64,000 nucleotides of DNA, taken from contig NZ_JAQITC010000003.1 in the NCBI RefSeq assembly GCF_028618525.1, positions 104,882 through 168,881 on the forward strand, given 5' to 3'. A program made the position numbers and the translations under genes. The notes beneath the pieces are model-generated. The model ran no database searches and had not been told where the DNA came from. It was given only the letters and a program-made list of their open reading frames with translations. The DNA comes from Bartonella sp. AU55XJBT (GTDB lineage: Bacteria > Pseudomonadota > Alphaproteobacteria > Rhizobiales > Rhizobiaceae). Positions 1-9,191 of this stretch are shown one piece after another. The number at the start of each line of letters is the position of its first letter. Within the stretch, counting starts at the first letter, position 1.

Positions 1-94
1 TATGCGTGCGGTTTCTAAAGGCGTTTTTCATAAAAATACTGCTGCGAGGAAAGTGTCACGTTTAGCGAAGCGTTTAAAGGCTCTCAGCGTTTAA
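1..94 (+). CDS. rpsT: 30S ribosomal protein S20, C-terminal part
   Basis: Only the last 30 residues are inside the window, read from the ATG codon at position 2; the first base belongs to a cut codon. The basic tail ([20 protein letters not shown], then LAKRLKAL) is the typical end of bacterial S20, a primary binder of the 5' domain of 16S rRNA. The gene lies directly upstream of dnaA, as is usual in Hyphomicrobiales such as Brucella and Bartonella. A strong hairpin terminator follows within 30 bp. The identification rests on a short tail but fits both motif and context well. Confidence 0.85.
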   Translation, partial: MRAVSKGVFHKNTAARKVSRLAKRLKALSV

Positions 95-118
95 GCTTTT
101 TCTATTTTATTAAGAATC

Positions 119-150
119 AAGCCAGTATCCGTAAGGATACTGGCTTTTTG
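119..150 (+). terminator. Rho-independent terminator after rpsT
   Basis: A perfect 12-bp stem (aagccagtatcc / ggatactggctt) closes a 4-nt loop (gtaa) and is followed directly by a T-rich stretch. It ends the rpsT transcript before the dnaA control region. Confidence 0.9.
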
Positions 151-797
151 TTTATCTTTTCAAAGAGTTTCGATTGAAAACAAGAATCGACAACGATTCT
201 CCTCTTGAAAAAGGAGAGAAAGTTTATAGGGGAGGAGTATGGTTATCCACAAGCTTTGTGGATTTTTACAGAGTCTTTTTTGTCAAGCATTTTATTTTTT
301 TTTTTTAATTTGAAGAGATTCTTTAATGATTGGTAAATTCAGAGAAAAAAAATGAATTGAATCAATTATTTTTCTCATTCCTCATTGAAATGAGCATTTT
401 TTTGGAGCTTTTGATTTTATTTTGACCTCTTGCTTTTTACCTCTGCTGTTTTGTATGGTTCTCATGAAGACTAAAAAGTATGAAGGGGTCACATCAGCAC
501 ATTATCCTATATTTTGTTGAATATAAAATCTTTGGTTTAGGCTTTTTAAAAGCTTTTGTGTTGGGTGGTTTTTTTTGATGGTTTTTTAGTTCTCTTAGTT
601 GGTATGTTTACCATTTTAGAAGGGTGGGTCATATCATGAGTGCAAGTAAATCTTATTGGTCATCTTTGTTAGTGGGGTTGTGATGAGGCTATCCTAGGGG
701 AGGGTGAGTAATCTTATTTGGGGTAGGGCGTTTTGCCTTTGCTAGATTTATTTTAGTGGTTTGGCAGGACAAAATTTTATTTTTATCAGGATGGAAG
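151..797 (+). promoter_or_regulatory. Putative dnaA promoter / origin-like region
   Basis: This 650-bp stretch has no convincing ORF. It holds one perfect consensus DnaA box (TTATCCACA, 243-251). A mirrored half-site follows at once, so that atccacaagctttgtggat (245-263) is a palindrome. Next comes a very T-rich tract (about 275-310), the sort of easily melted DNA found at origins. A DnaA box beside dnaA is known to serve autoregulation or initiation. Only one perfect box was found by eye, so origin function is an inference; autoregulation of dnaA is the simpler reading. Confidence 0.4.
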
Positions 798-2369
798 ATG
801 GTGGATAAATTGAACTCTAAAGCTAGTTCCTTTAAAAGGGTTTCGGTGAATATCCTGTCGGCAGAGAACATAATAAAGAATAGAATGACAGAGAGTGATG
901 GGGTTGTTTGTAGAAGTGCTTCTATAGGGCATTCTATTGTTTCAGAGGAGGAGAGTGCGGCGGCTTTTGTACGCGTTATGGCACAATTAAAGGCGCAGGT
1001 TGGTGTTGAAGCTTATACCAGTTGGTTTGGTCGTGTGAAACTTGCTGAGTATAGCCATACTTTTGTAAAGCTTTCTGTTCCTACAGCTTTTTTACGTTCA
1101 TGGATTAATAATCACTATGGTTCTCTTTTGACTCATTTATGGAAACAAGAGAACTCAGCAATTCTTCGTGTTGAAGTCATCGTTCGCGGTATGGAACGGG
1201 TTTCAAGAGATGTTGTTTGTAAAACAAGTGCGCCTTCTGTTGTGCTGGAGGAGCCGGCGACTTCATCTTTTGTTGAGAATTCTGCAGAGCATTCAGTCAA
1301 AAGTTCTCAAGCGGGAGTTTTTGGATCTCCCCTTGATTCTCGCTACACTTTTGAAAGCTTTGTTGAGGGGGCATCTAATCGCGTTGCTTTAGCAGCGGCG
1401 CGTTCAATTGCAGAGGGGCATAAAAGTGCTTTGCGTTTTAATCCTCTTTTTATTCACGCGTCTGTTGGTTTAGGAAAAACACATTTGCTTCAAGCGATTG
1501 CGGCTTCTGCATTGAAGCGTTTAACATCTGCACGTGTTATTTATTTAACTGCTGAATATTTTATGTGGCGTTTTGCAACAGCTATTCGTGATAATGATGC
1601 TCTTTCTTTTAAAGAACAGCTTCGCGATATCGACCTGTTGATTATTGATGATATGCAGTTTTTGCAAGGTAAGTCGATACAACATGAATTTTGCCATTTA
1701 CTTAATATGTTGCTTGATAGTGCAAAACAGGTTGTTGTCGCTGCAGATCGTCCGCCAGCGGAATTAGAATCGCTTGATCTTCGCGTTCGGTCTCGTCTTC
1801 AGGGAGGGGTTGCCCTTGAAATTGAGGCACCAGATTATGAAATGCGTTTGCAAATGTTGCGCCAGCGGTTGAAAGTGGCACAGCAAGATGATAGCATGAT
1901 ATCAATTTCTGATGATGTTTTGGAATATATTGCAAAAACGGTTTTAGGGTCAGGGCGCGATATTGAAGGTGCATTTAACCAGCTCTTATTTCGTCAATCT
2001 TTTGAGTCTGATTTATCTTTAGAACGAATTGATGAGTTATTAGGTCACTTGACTCGTCCTGGTGAACCTAAGCGCATTCGGATTGAAGAAATTCAGCGTA
2101 CGGTAGCGCGCCATTATAATGTTTCTAAACAGGACTTGTTGTCTAATCGTCGAACACGTACGGTTGTAAAGCCACGGCAAGTTGCGATGTATTTAGCGAA
2201 AGTATTAACGCCTCGCTCGTTGCCAGAAATAGGACGCCGTTTTGGTGGACGTGATCATACAACGGTTTTACACGCTGTACGTAAAATTGAAGATTTAGTT
2301 TGCGGTGATCAGACCTTGGCCAAGGAACTTGAATTACTGAAGCGATTGATTGGAGAACAGGCTGTATAG
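798..2369 (+). CDS. dnaA: Chromosomal replication initiator DnaA
   Basis: DnaA is the AAA+ ATPase that binds DnaA boxes, melts the origin and loads the helicase. The N-terminal domain I is followed by a variable linker (roughly residues 110-190), then the ATPase core with Walker A ([12 protein letters not shown], about residues 221-232) and Walker B ([10 protein letters not shown], about 281). The C-terminal DNA-binding domain carries the signature [16 protein letters not shown]. The first glycine of the usual Walker A (GxxGxGKT) reads alanine here (AsvGlGKT). The reading frame extends upstream to a GTG at 756; ATG 798 is preferred because a purine-rich aggatggaag lies just before it, giving 523 residues. 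It is followed by dnaN and recF, the ancestral order. Confidence 0.95.
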   Translation: MVDKLNSKASSFKRVSVNILSAENIIKNRMTESDGVVCRSASIGHSIVSEEESAAAFVRVMAQLKAQVGVEAYTSWFGRVKLAEYSHTFVKLSVPTAFLRSWINNHYGSLLTHLWKQENSAILRVEVIVRGMERVSRDVVCKTSAPSVVLEEPATSSFVENSAEHSVKSSQAGVFGSPLDSRYTFESFVEGASNRVALAAARSIAEGHKSALRFNPLFIHASVGLGKTHLLQAIAASALKRLTSARVIYLTAEYFMWRFATAIRDNDALSFKEQLRDIDLLIIDDMQFLQGKSIQHEFCHLLNMLLDSAKQVVVAADRPPAELESLDLRVRSRLQGGVALEIEAPDYEMRLQMLRQRLKVAQQDDSMISISDDVLEYIAKTVLGSGRDIEGAFNQLLFRQSFESDLSLERIDELLGHLTRPGEPKRIRIEEIQRTVARHYNVSKQDLLSNRRTRTVVKPRQVAMYLAKVLTPRSLPEIGRRFGGRDHTTVLHAVRKIEDLVCGDQTLAKELELLKRLIGEQAV

Positions 2370-2557
2370 CGTTTATCATTTCTTTTTTTGAAGAAACTTT
2401 AAGGGATTTAATAAAAGGGTTTGTTTTTTCTTATGCAGGAGTGACTTGCCATTTTAAAAGAGGTTTAATAAACTCCAGCAGGCGATTCTTTAAAAAGAAT
2501 CTGTTGTTTTAATTCGAAGGAATTCTTATAGTTTTTGGTAAATCATACGGGGCTTTT

Positions 2558-3679
2558 ATGCGCATTACAGTGGATCGGAATCAATTTCTCAAGTCTCTTG
2601 GTCGTGTTCACCGTGTGGTAGAGCGCCGTAATACTGTTCCTATTTTATCGAATGTTCTGATTGATGCAGAAAATGGTCATATACAGTTAAAGACAACAGA
2701 TCTTGATTTAGAGGTTACAGAATCTTTTACAGTTAATGTAGAACAAGCCGGAGCAACGACTGTTCCGGCACATTTGCTCTATGATATTATTCGGAAGCTT
2801 CCTGATGGCAATGAAGTTGCATTATCCGTCGATGAGAATCAATCAGGTACAATGTCCGTTATTTCGGGTTGTGCGCATTTTCAACTTCAGTGTCTTCCAA
2901 AGGCAGATTTTCCAGAGTCACTTCCTGGGCAGTTTGGTTATCGCTTTTCTCTATCGGCATCAGGGTTGAAACATTTACTTGATTGTACGCAATTTGCCAT
3001 TTCTACTGAAGAAACCCGCTATTATCTTAATGGTATTTACTTCCATGTTATTCATGATGATGTTTTGAAACTGCGTTTGGTGGCAACGGATGGTCATCGT
3101 TTGGCACAAGTTGAGATGGAAGCGCCTTCAGGAGTTGAAGGAATGCCTGGTGTTATTGTTCCTCGTAAAGCTGTAGGAGAGTTGCAAAAACTTCTTTCAG
3201 AAGAAAATGATGGTAATGTATGTGTAGAGCTTTCAGAGACAAAGATTCGTTTTTCTGTAGGTTCCGTGATTTTTACATCAAAGTTAATTGATGGAACATT
3301 TCCAGATTATCAACGTGTTATCCCTCTTGGAAATGATAAAGAATTAGTTGTTAATAGACAGGATTTTTCTTCTGCGGTTGATCGAGTTTCAACGATTTCG
3401 AGTGATCGGGGGCGTGCAGTTAAGTTAACGATTGAGCATGGACAGTTAAGGCTTGTTGTGAATAGTCCTGATTCGGGCAGTGCGGAAGATCAATTATCCG
3501 CAACTTACACATCTGAACCACTTGAGATAGGGTTTAATTCACGGTATCTTTTGGATATTGCTGGGCAGCTTTCAAGCGATGAAATGGTTTTTATGCTGGC
3601 TGAAGCTGGAGCACCAGCCTTGATTCGTGATAATGATGATGCGGATGTGCTTTATGTACTGATGCCTATTCGTGTTTAG
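2558..3679 (+). CDS. dnaN: DNA polymerase III beta subunit (sliding clamp)
   Basis: At 373 residues it has the standard clamp length. The protein starts MRITVDRNQFLKSLGRVHRVVERRNTVPIL, with the N-terminal clamp-domain pattern and the hallmark RNTVPILSN. It ends with YVLMPIRV, matching the conserved clamp C-terminus (VxPMRL-like). Two copies form the ring that tethers polymerase III to DNA. It lies 188 bp after dnaA and 20 bp before recF, so dnaN-recF are probably cotranscribed. No anomalies were seen. Confidence 0.96.
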   Translation: MRITVDRNQFLKSLGRVHRVVERRNTVPILSNVLIDAENGHIQLKTTDLDLEVTESFTVNVEQAGATTVPAHLLYDIIRKLPDGNEVALSVDENQSGTMSVISGCAHFQLQCLPKADFPESLPGQFGYRFSLSASGLKHLLDCTQFAISTEETRYYLNGIYFHVIHDDVLKLRLVATDGHRLAQVEMEAPSGVEGMPGVIVPRKAVGELQKLLSEENDGNVCVELSETKIRFSVGSVIFTSKLIDGTFPDYQRVIPLGNDKELVVNRQDFSSAVDRVSTISSDRGRAVKLTIEHGQLRLVVNSPDSGSAEDQLSATYTSEPLEIGFNSRYLLDIAGQLSSDEMVFMLAEAGAPALIRDNDDADVLYVLMPIRV

Positions 3680-3699
3680 GGGCGATTATTTTGCAATGC

Positions 3700-4833
3700 A
3701 TGGCAAGTCATGTGCATAAAGTGTCTGTGAGGCAGCTAAAGCTTTTACGTTATCGCAATTATTCTTTTTTTAATATTCATTTTTCGGGTCAGCATGTGGT
3801 TTTCACGGGCCACAACGGTGCGGGTAAGACGAATCTTTTAGAGGCGTTATCTTTTCTTTCTCCGGGTCGTGGTTTGCGACGGGCTGCATATTCTGATATT
3901 AGCTTGATAGATGGAGGTGGTGAAGGATTTGTTATCTTTGCCTGTCTTGAATGTGCTCTTTATGGTGAAGTAAAGATTGGTACAGCTTTGGAGGTTAGCG
4001 ATAACAGTCGAAAGGTCCATATTAATGGTGTGAATGCGCCAAGTGATTGTTTAACAGATTACAGTCATATTAGTATCTTAACACCCTCTATGGATAGTCT
4101 TTTTACAGGTCCTTCGCTTGAGCGCCGTCGTTTTTTGGATCGTATGGTTTTGGCCATTGATCCTTTGCATAGGCGCCGCATAGCTGATTATGATAGAGCG
4201 ATGCGCGCACGTAATCGTTTATTTTTGGATGGCAATGAAGATACTGCTTGGTTTGATGCTTTAGAAAAGCAGATGGCAGAATTGGCGACAGCTATTTCTG
4301 CGGCGCGTATTGATGTTATTAGGCTTTTAAATGACATGTTTACACAAATGCCATCTCAGATACCTTTTCCACGGGCTTTTTTGCAAATTGATGGTTTTTT
4401 AGAAACAGCTCTAAGGAGACTATCAGCTACTGAAGTTGAAGAGCAATTTTGTGATCAATTGCAGCGTAATCGTGCAATGGATCGTGCTGCTGGGCGGACA
4501 TTAGAGGGACCACATCGTACAGATTTACAAGTTTTTTATGCGGATAAAAATAGAGCAGCAACATCTTGTTCAACGGGCGAACAAAAAGCGTTGCTGACAG
4601 GTCTGGTTTTGTGTCATGCTCGTCTAACAGGTATGATATCGCAAAGGGCTCCCATTCTTCTTCTTGATGAAATGGCTGCTCATCTTGATTCACATCGACG
4701 TGCTGCTTTATTTGATATTCTTGATGATTTAGCTGTGCAAACATTTATGACAGGAACAGATCGTCTTTTATTTGATGACTTAAAAGGACGCGCGGAATTT
4801 TTTGAGATTAAGGATGGCACTTTATTGCTGTAA
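3700..4833 (+). CDS. recF: DNA replication and repair protein RecF
   Basis: RecF is an SMC-like ABC ATPase of the RecFOR pathway, which loads RecA at single-strand gaps. Walker A (GHNGAGKTNLLEAL) lies near residues 36-49. The ABC signature region (STGEQKALLTGLVL) and Walker B (ILLLDEMAAHLD) are near the C-terminus, as in the family. The frame is open from a TTG at 3691, placed after ggggcg. The ATG at 3700 (MASHVHKV) gives 377 residues and is preferred only weakly, because spacing to the ribosome site is better for the TTG. The neighbours dnaA-dnaN support the identity. Confidence 0.93.
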   Translation: MASHVHKVSVRQLKLLRYRNYSFFNIHFSGQHVVFTGHNGAGKTNLLEALSFLSPGRGLRRAAYSDISLIDGGGEGFVIFACLECALYGEVKIGTALEVSDNSRKVHINGVNAPSDCLTDYSHISILTPSMDSLFTGPSLERRRFLDRMVLAIDPLHRRRIADYDRAMRARNRLFLDGNEDTAWFDALEKQMAELATAISAARIDVIRLLNDMFTQMPSQIPFPRAFLQIDGFLETALRRLSATEVEEQFCDQLQRNRAMDRAAGRTLEGPHRTDLQVFYADKNRAATSCSTGEQKALLTGLVLCHARLTGMISQRAPILLLDEMAAHLDSHRRAALFDILDDLAVQTFMTGTDRLLFDDLKGRAEFFEIKDGTLLL

Positions 4834-4886
4834 AAAACATGCTAAATATTTTTTAATAAGTGATGGTCGAGAAGAAAAGGGTTGCC

Positions 4887-5354
4887 ATGTCTGTGATGAT
4901 AACGATTTTAAATGGTCCTAATTTAAATTTTCTGGGTCAACGTGAGCCAGAAATTTATGGAACTGAAACTTTAGAAGATATAGAAAAAAGTTGCAAAGAA
5001 TGGGCAAAGAAAGCTAATTTTATCATCAGTTTTTATCAAAGTAACTATGAAGGTCAGCTAGTAGAATGGATACAAGAAGCTATAGGGCTAAGTTCTGGAT
5101 TGATCATCAACCCAGCGGCTTACAGTCATACATCTGTTGCTCTTCTTGATGCTCTAAAAATGTTTTCAGGGCCAAAAGTAGAAGTTCATTTATCCCATAT
5201 TCATCAACGGGAAACTTTCCGTCACCATTCTTACACATCGGCAGGTGTAGACGCTCTCATAAGTGGGTTTGGAAGTGATGGATATCGGTTTGCGCTTGAG
5301 TATATTGCAAAACAATTAATAAGTTGTAAAGGTAAAGAGTTAAGCGTTGGATAA
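4887..5354 (+). CDS. aroQ: Type II 3-dehydroquinate dehydratase
   Basis: This enzyme dehydrates 3-dehydroquinate to 3-dehydroshikimate, the third step of the shikimate pathway, as a dodecamer in the cytosol. The family landmarks are all visible: NGPNLNFLG near the start, the catalytic tyrosine in REPEIYG, the substrate-binding INPAAYSHTSVALLDAL and the HLSHIHQRETFRHHSYTS block with the catalytic histidine and arginine. The frame opens at a GTG (4860). ATG 4887 gives about 155 residues, the normal length, and has aaaggg upstream. It sits alone between recF and the cyo operon. Confidence 0.93.
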   Translation: MSVMITILNGPNLNFLGQREPEIYGTETLEDIEKSCKEWAKKANFIISFYQSNYEGQLVEWIQEAIGLSSGLIINPAAYSHTSVALLDALKMFSGPKVEVHLSHIHQRETFRHHSYTSAGVDALISGFGSDGYRFALEYIAKQLISCKGKELSVG

Positions 5355-5460
5355 GAATAATATAGGCATTGAATTCACTTGATAATTATTTTCAAATCTG
5401 TACAATATGAGGTATTATATTTATGGCAATTTTTAGTGCATATGACGGGGGTAAAAGAAG

Positions 5461-6432
5461 ATGAAAAGCTTTGTTCGACAATTAGGAATGCTTGTGATTT
5501 TAGGGGGAGCACTGCTTTTGTCTGGTTGTAAAATGGATGTCCTTCAGCCATCAGGTTATGTAGCACGTCAGCAGCTCATTTTGATTGTTGTTTGTGTGCT
5601 TGTTATGCTTTGTGTTGTCATTCCAGTCATGGTGAGTGTGGTATTTTTAGCGATAAAATATCGTGCTTCGAATACGAAAGCGAACTATTCTCCTGATTGG
5701 GCGCATTCAAATAAAATTGAAGCTGTAATGTGGGGTATCCCAATTGTAATTGTAATGGTTTTGGGTTCACTAGCGGCTTATTATACCTATAAGCTTGAGC
5801 CTGCTAAGCCTCTTCCAATAGAGGTTGTGGGTGAAGGAGAGCCGTTGCAGATTGATGCTATAGCTCTTGATTGGAAATGGGTTTTTATTTATCCTCAATA
5901 TGGTGTTGCATCGGTCAATGAAATTTACGCGCCTAAAGGACGTCAAGTTTTATTGCAATTGACGTCAGAAAATTCTGTCAATGCCTTTTGGGTCCCTAAA
6001 TTGGGTACAGTTCTTTACGCTATGCCGCAGATGAATGCTAAGTTGCATTTGATCGCTGAAGAACAAGGCGTATTCAAGGGGACCTCAGCAAATTACAGCG
6101 GCGATGGTTTTTCAGGGATGCGGTTTAAGTGGCATTCTGTGTCTTCGCAGGATTTTGAAGATTGGATTGTAAAAGCTCGGGCTAATGGTCGAGCACTTGA
6201 TCGTAAGTCTTATCGTCAACTTTCTATTGCGCCTCGTATGGGTGATATTGCTGCGAAAGAGAAAGATGCTGAGGTTCGTTATTTTGCACCCGTTGAGAAG
6301 CGGCTTTACTATCGTATTGTTAATCGATGTGTCGGTGAAAATACGGTATGTAATGAAGATTTAATGAAACGTGCTGCTGCTCAGACACTGTGGGGTGCAT
6401 TGTGTTCAGTATTTGATCCTGATGTTATTTAA
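5461..6432 (+). CDS. cyoA: Cytochrome bo3 quinol oxidase subunit II
   Basis: This is subunit II of the proton-pumping quinol oxidase. It is a lipoprotein: the signal peptide ends in the lipobox LLLSGC with the lipidated cysteine at residue 23. Two membrane helices (about 38-62 and 85-108) precede a periplasmic cupredoxin domain with the conserved ALDWKWVFIYPQ. The CuA-binding cysteine pair of cytochrome c oxidases is absent, as expected for quinol oxidases. The length (323 residues) is normal. It is the first gene of cyoABCD, 75 bp upstream of cyoB. Confidence 0.95.
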   Translation: MKSFVRQLGMLVILGGALLLSGCKMDVLQPSGYVARQQLILIVVCVLVMLCVVIPVMVSVVFLAIKYRASNTKANYSPDWAHSNKIEAVMWGIPIVIVMVLGSLAAYYTYKLEPAKPLPIEVVGEGEPLQIDAIALDWKWVFIYPQYGVASVNEIYAPKGRQVLLQLTSENSVNAFWVPKLGTVLYAMPQMNAKLHLIAEEQGVFKGTSANYSGDGFSGMRFKWHSVSSQDFEDWIVKARANGRALDRKSYRQLSIAPRMGDIAAKEKDAEVRYFAPVEKRLYYRIVNRCVGENTVCNEDLMKRAAAQTLWGALCSVFDPDVI

Positions 6433-6507
6433 AGGATCAATAGAGAAAGAGCCCTTTTAACATAAGGTTTCTTTTAAACTTGAATTTCATTTGAAATGGG
6501 TTGAGAA

Positions 6508-8526
6508 ATGTTTGGAAGACTTACAGATCCTACGGCAGGTGCTTTTCATGCGCTTGCACATGAGCCGATCGTTTTATATACATGTATCGCGATTGTTGTA
6601 ATTGGTTTAGTTGCTTTTGTTGCTTTAACGGCGCTTGGGTGGTGGGGGATTTTATGGCGAAATTGGATTACAACTGTTGACCATAAACGTATCGGTATTA
6701 TGTATATAGTACTTGGAATTATTATGCTTGTTCGCGGTTTTGCGGACGCGCTTATGATGCGAACGCATCAAGCTTTAGCTCTTGGGAGTGAGACAGCAGG
6801 TTATTTGCCCCCTGAGCATTTTGATCAAATTTTTTCGGCGCATGGCACGATCATGATTTTTTTCATGGCTACGCCCATTTTATTTGGTCTTTTCAATTAT
6901 CTTATACCGCTTCAAATTGGTGCGCGTGATGTTGCTTTTCCCTTTGCAAATAATCTAGGTTTTTGGATTACAGCAGCTGGAGCAATCTTGATTAATATAT
7001 CGCTAGGTGTTGGTAATTTTGGTCGTGGTGGTTGGCTCATGTATCCACCTTTTACAGAGTTGCAAACGAGTCCAGATACAGGGGTAGACTATTATTTATG
7101 GTCACTTCAGCTTTCTGGTATTGCGACAACTATGGGGGCAATCAATTTCGTTGCAACAATGATTAAGATGCGTGCTCCTGGAATGACAATGATGAGAATG
7201 CCTGTTTTTTGTTGGAGCGCTTTTGTCAGTAATGTCCTTATTTTAGTGATTTATCCTGTCTTAACTGTAGCCTTTGCACTTTTGGCCTGTGATCGTTATC
7301 TGAGCATGAATTTCTTTACCAATGTTGGTGGCGGAAATCCAATGGTATGGATTAACTATGTTTGGGTTTTTGGTCATCCAGAGGTTTATGTTTTGGTTGT
7401 TCCTGCTTTTGGAATTGTTTCTGAGGTCGTATCAACTTTTTCTTCAAAACGCCTCTTTGGTTACACTTCCATGATATGGGCCATGTTGGTTATTTTGATT
7501 CTTTCGCTTCTTGTTTGGGGGCATCATTTCTTCACAATGGGTGGCGGTGAAGCTGTAAATACCTTTTTTAGTATCGCAACGATGATTATTGCCGTTCCAA
7601 CAGGTGTAAAAGTTTTCAATTGGTTGCTCACGATGTATAAAGGAAGGATACGCTTTGAACCTCCAATGCTTTGGTGCATAGGCATGATCTTTACCTTTGT
7701 TGGTGGTGGATTAACCGGTGTTTTATTATCGATTGTTCCTGCTGATTGGCAGTTTCATAACTCGCTCTTTTTAGTAGCGCATTTCCACCATACAATTATT
7801 GGAGGTGTGGTTTTTGCTTATTTAGCTGGACTTGCTTTTTGGTTTCCAAAAGTTTTTGGTTATAAACCAAATCGTATGCTAGGGATTGCATCTTTCTGGT
7901 GTTGGTTTATTGGTTTTTATCTTGCCTTTTTCCCTGTTTATGCCCTTGGGCTAATGGGAGCGACGCGTCGTCTTCAGCATTACATGGAACCTAGTTGGCA
8001 GCCGATGTTTATTATTGCTGCTCTAGGTGCTTTTATTATCTTACTTGGTATCCTTTGTTTTGTGTTACAGGTTGTTTTGGCAATTTGGTACGGTATTAAG
8101 CATAAAGGTCACTTACCGGTAACGTTAAATGATTCTTGGGGTGATGCACGTACACTTGAATGGTTTACCTCTTCACCGCCTCCTTCCTATAATTTTGCTC
8201 TTCTTCCAAAGATACAGTCTGATGATGCTTATTGGAATATGAAGAAAAGTGGTTATCAACGTCCGACAAGTGGATTTACAAAAATTCATATGCCGTCGAA
8301 TACATCGGCTGGAATTATTGCTGGCTTCTTCTCATTAGTTGTTGGGTTTGCACTTGTTTGGCACATTTGGTGGCTTGTTGCGATCGGACTGGTTGGTTTT
8401 ATTGCAACGCTTGTGTGTCATTCATTAACAGGTGATCACCATGGTTATTATATTTCAGCTGAAGAAGTACAAAAAACTGAAGATGCCTTTACAGCTGTTC
8501 TTAAAAAACAAGGAGTGACAGTATGA
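6508..8526 (+). CDS. cyoB: Cytochrome bo3 quinol oxidase subunit I
   Basis: This is the catalytic heme-copper subunit that reduces oxygen to water and pumps protons. At 672 residues it has the usual CyoB size with many membrane helices. The metal ligands are readable: FSAHGTIMIFF (low-spin heme histidine), WVFGHPEVYVLVVPAFG (CuB histidine and the cross-linked tyrosine), WGHHFF (two more CuB histidines) and HFHHTIIGG (heme ligands). Its stop codon overlaps the cyoC start (ATGA), so translation is coupled. Confidence 0.97.
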   Translation: MFGRLTDPTAGAFHALAHEPIVLYTCIAIVVIGLVAFVALTALGWWGILWRNWITTVDHKRIGIMYIVLGIIMLVRGFADALMMRTHQALALGSETAGYLPPEHFDQIFSAHGTIMIFFMATPILFGLFNYLIPLQIGARDVAFPFANNLGFWITAAGAILINISLGVGNFGRGGWLMYPPFTELQTSPDTGVDYYLWSLQLSGIATTMGAINFVATMIKMRAPGMTMMRMPVFCWSAFVSNVLILVIYPVLTVAFALLACDRYLSMNFFTNVGGGNPMVWINYVWVFGHPEVYVLVVPAFGIVSEVVSTFSSKRLFGYTSMIWAMLVILILSLLVWGHHFFTMGGGEAVNTFFSIATMIIAVPTGVKVFNWLLTMYKGRIRFEPPMLWCIGMIFTFVGGGLTGVLLSIVPADWQFHNSLFLVAHFHHTIIGGVVFAYLAGLAFWFPKVFGYKPNRMLGIASFWCWFIGFYLAFFPVYALGLMGATRRLQHYMEPSWQPMFIIAALGAFIILLGILCFVLQVVLAIWYGIKHKGHLPVTLNDSWGDARTLEWFTSSPPPSYNFALLPKIQSDDAYWNMKKSGYQRPTSGFTKIHMPSNTSAGIIAGFFSLVVGFALVWHIWWLVAIGLVGFIATLVCHSLTGDHHGYYISAEEVQKTEDAFTAVLKKQGVTV

Positions 8527-9191
8527 GTGCAGTAACAATGAATAATGCGAGTACTGTGGATAAACTTCACCACGATAGTAGCTCGGTCATGACGTTTGGT
8601 TTTTGGGTCTATATTCTTTCAGACTTGATCCTGTTTTCGACACTTTTTTCAAGTTTTGCTGTCTTTTCTGCTTCTTATGGGGGCGGTAAAGCGGGCAATG
8701 AATTTATAGATTTAAAGTTTGTTTTAGTTGAGACTGCTTTCTTATTGTTTTCATCCGTCACTTATGGCTTTGCAATGGTACAGGCACATAAAAATAACAT
8801 CAGTGGTGTGCGTTTATGGATGGCCATAACCTTTGCATTTGGGTGTTGCTTCATTGGTATGGAACTTTATGAATTCCATGAATTATTGGGTGAGGTCTTT
8901 TATTATGATCCAAATGCTTATGCGGGTATCGATCCTGCAACAGGTTTACAGCTTTTTGGTCGAGAAATTCTCTCTGCTTATTGGTCAGCATTCTTTGCTT
9001 TGGTTGGCACCCATGGACTTCACGTAAGTGTTGGTCTTCTTTGGATGGTTGTGATGTTTTTTCATCTCCGTCATAATGGCTTGGATCAGAATAATAAAAC
9101 GCGTTTAGCATGCCTTTCCATTTTTTGGCATTTACTTGATATTGTATGGGTTGGTGTTTTCACCATGGTTTATCTGTTAGGAGCGTTGTGA
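8523..9191 (+). CDS. cyoC: Cytochrome bo3 quinol oxidase subunit III
   Basis: CyoC is a five-helix membrane subunit of the bo3 oxidase (222 residues). Family patterns include FGFWVYILSDLILFSTLFSSF near the N-terminus, the conserved glutamate helix GMELYEFHELLG and the C-terminal HLLDIVWVGVFTMVYL. It overlaps cyoB by 4 bp and cyoD by 1 bp (TGATG), showing a tightly coupled operon. Confidence 0.96.
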   Translation: MSAVTMNNASTVDKLHHDSSSVMTFGFWVYILSDLILFSTLFSSFAVFSASYGGGKAGNEFIDLKFVLVETAFLLFSSVTYGFAMVQAHKNNISGVRLWMAITFAFGCCFIGMELYEFHELLGEVFYYDPNAYAGIDPATGLQLFGREILSAYWSAFFALVGTHGLHVSVGLLWMVVMFFHLRHNGLDQNNKTRLACLSIFWHLLDIVWVGVFTMVYLLGAL

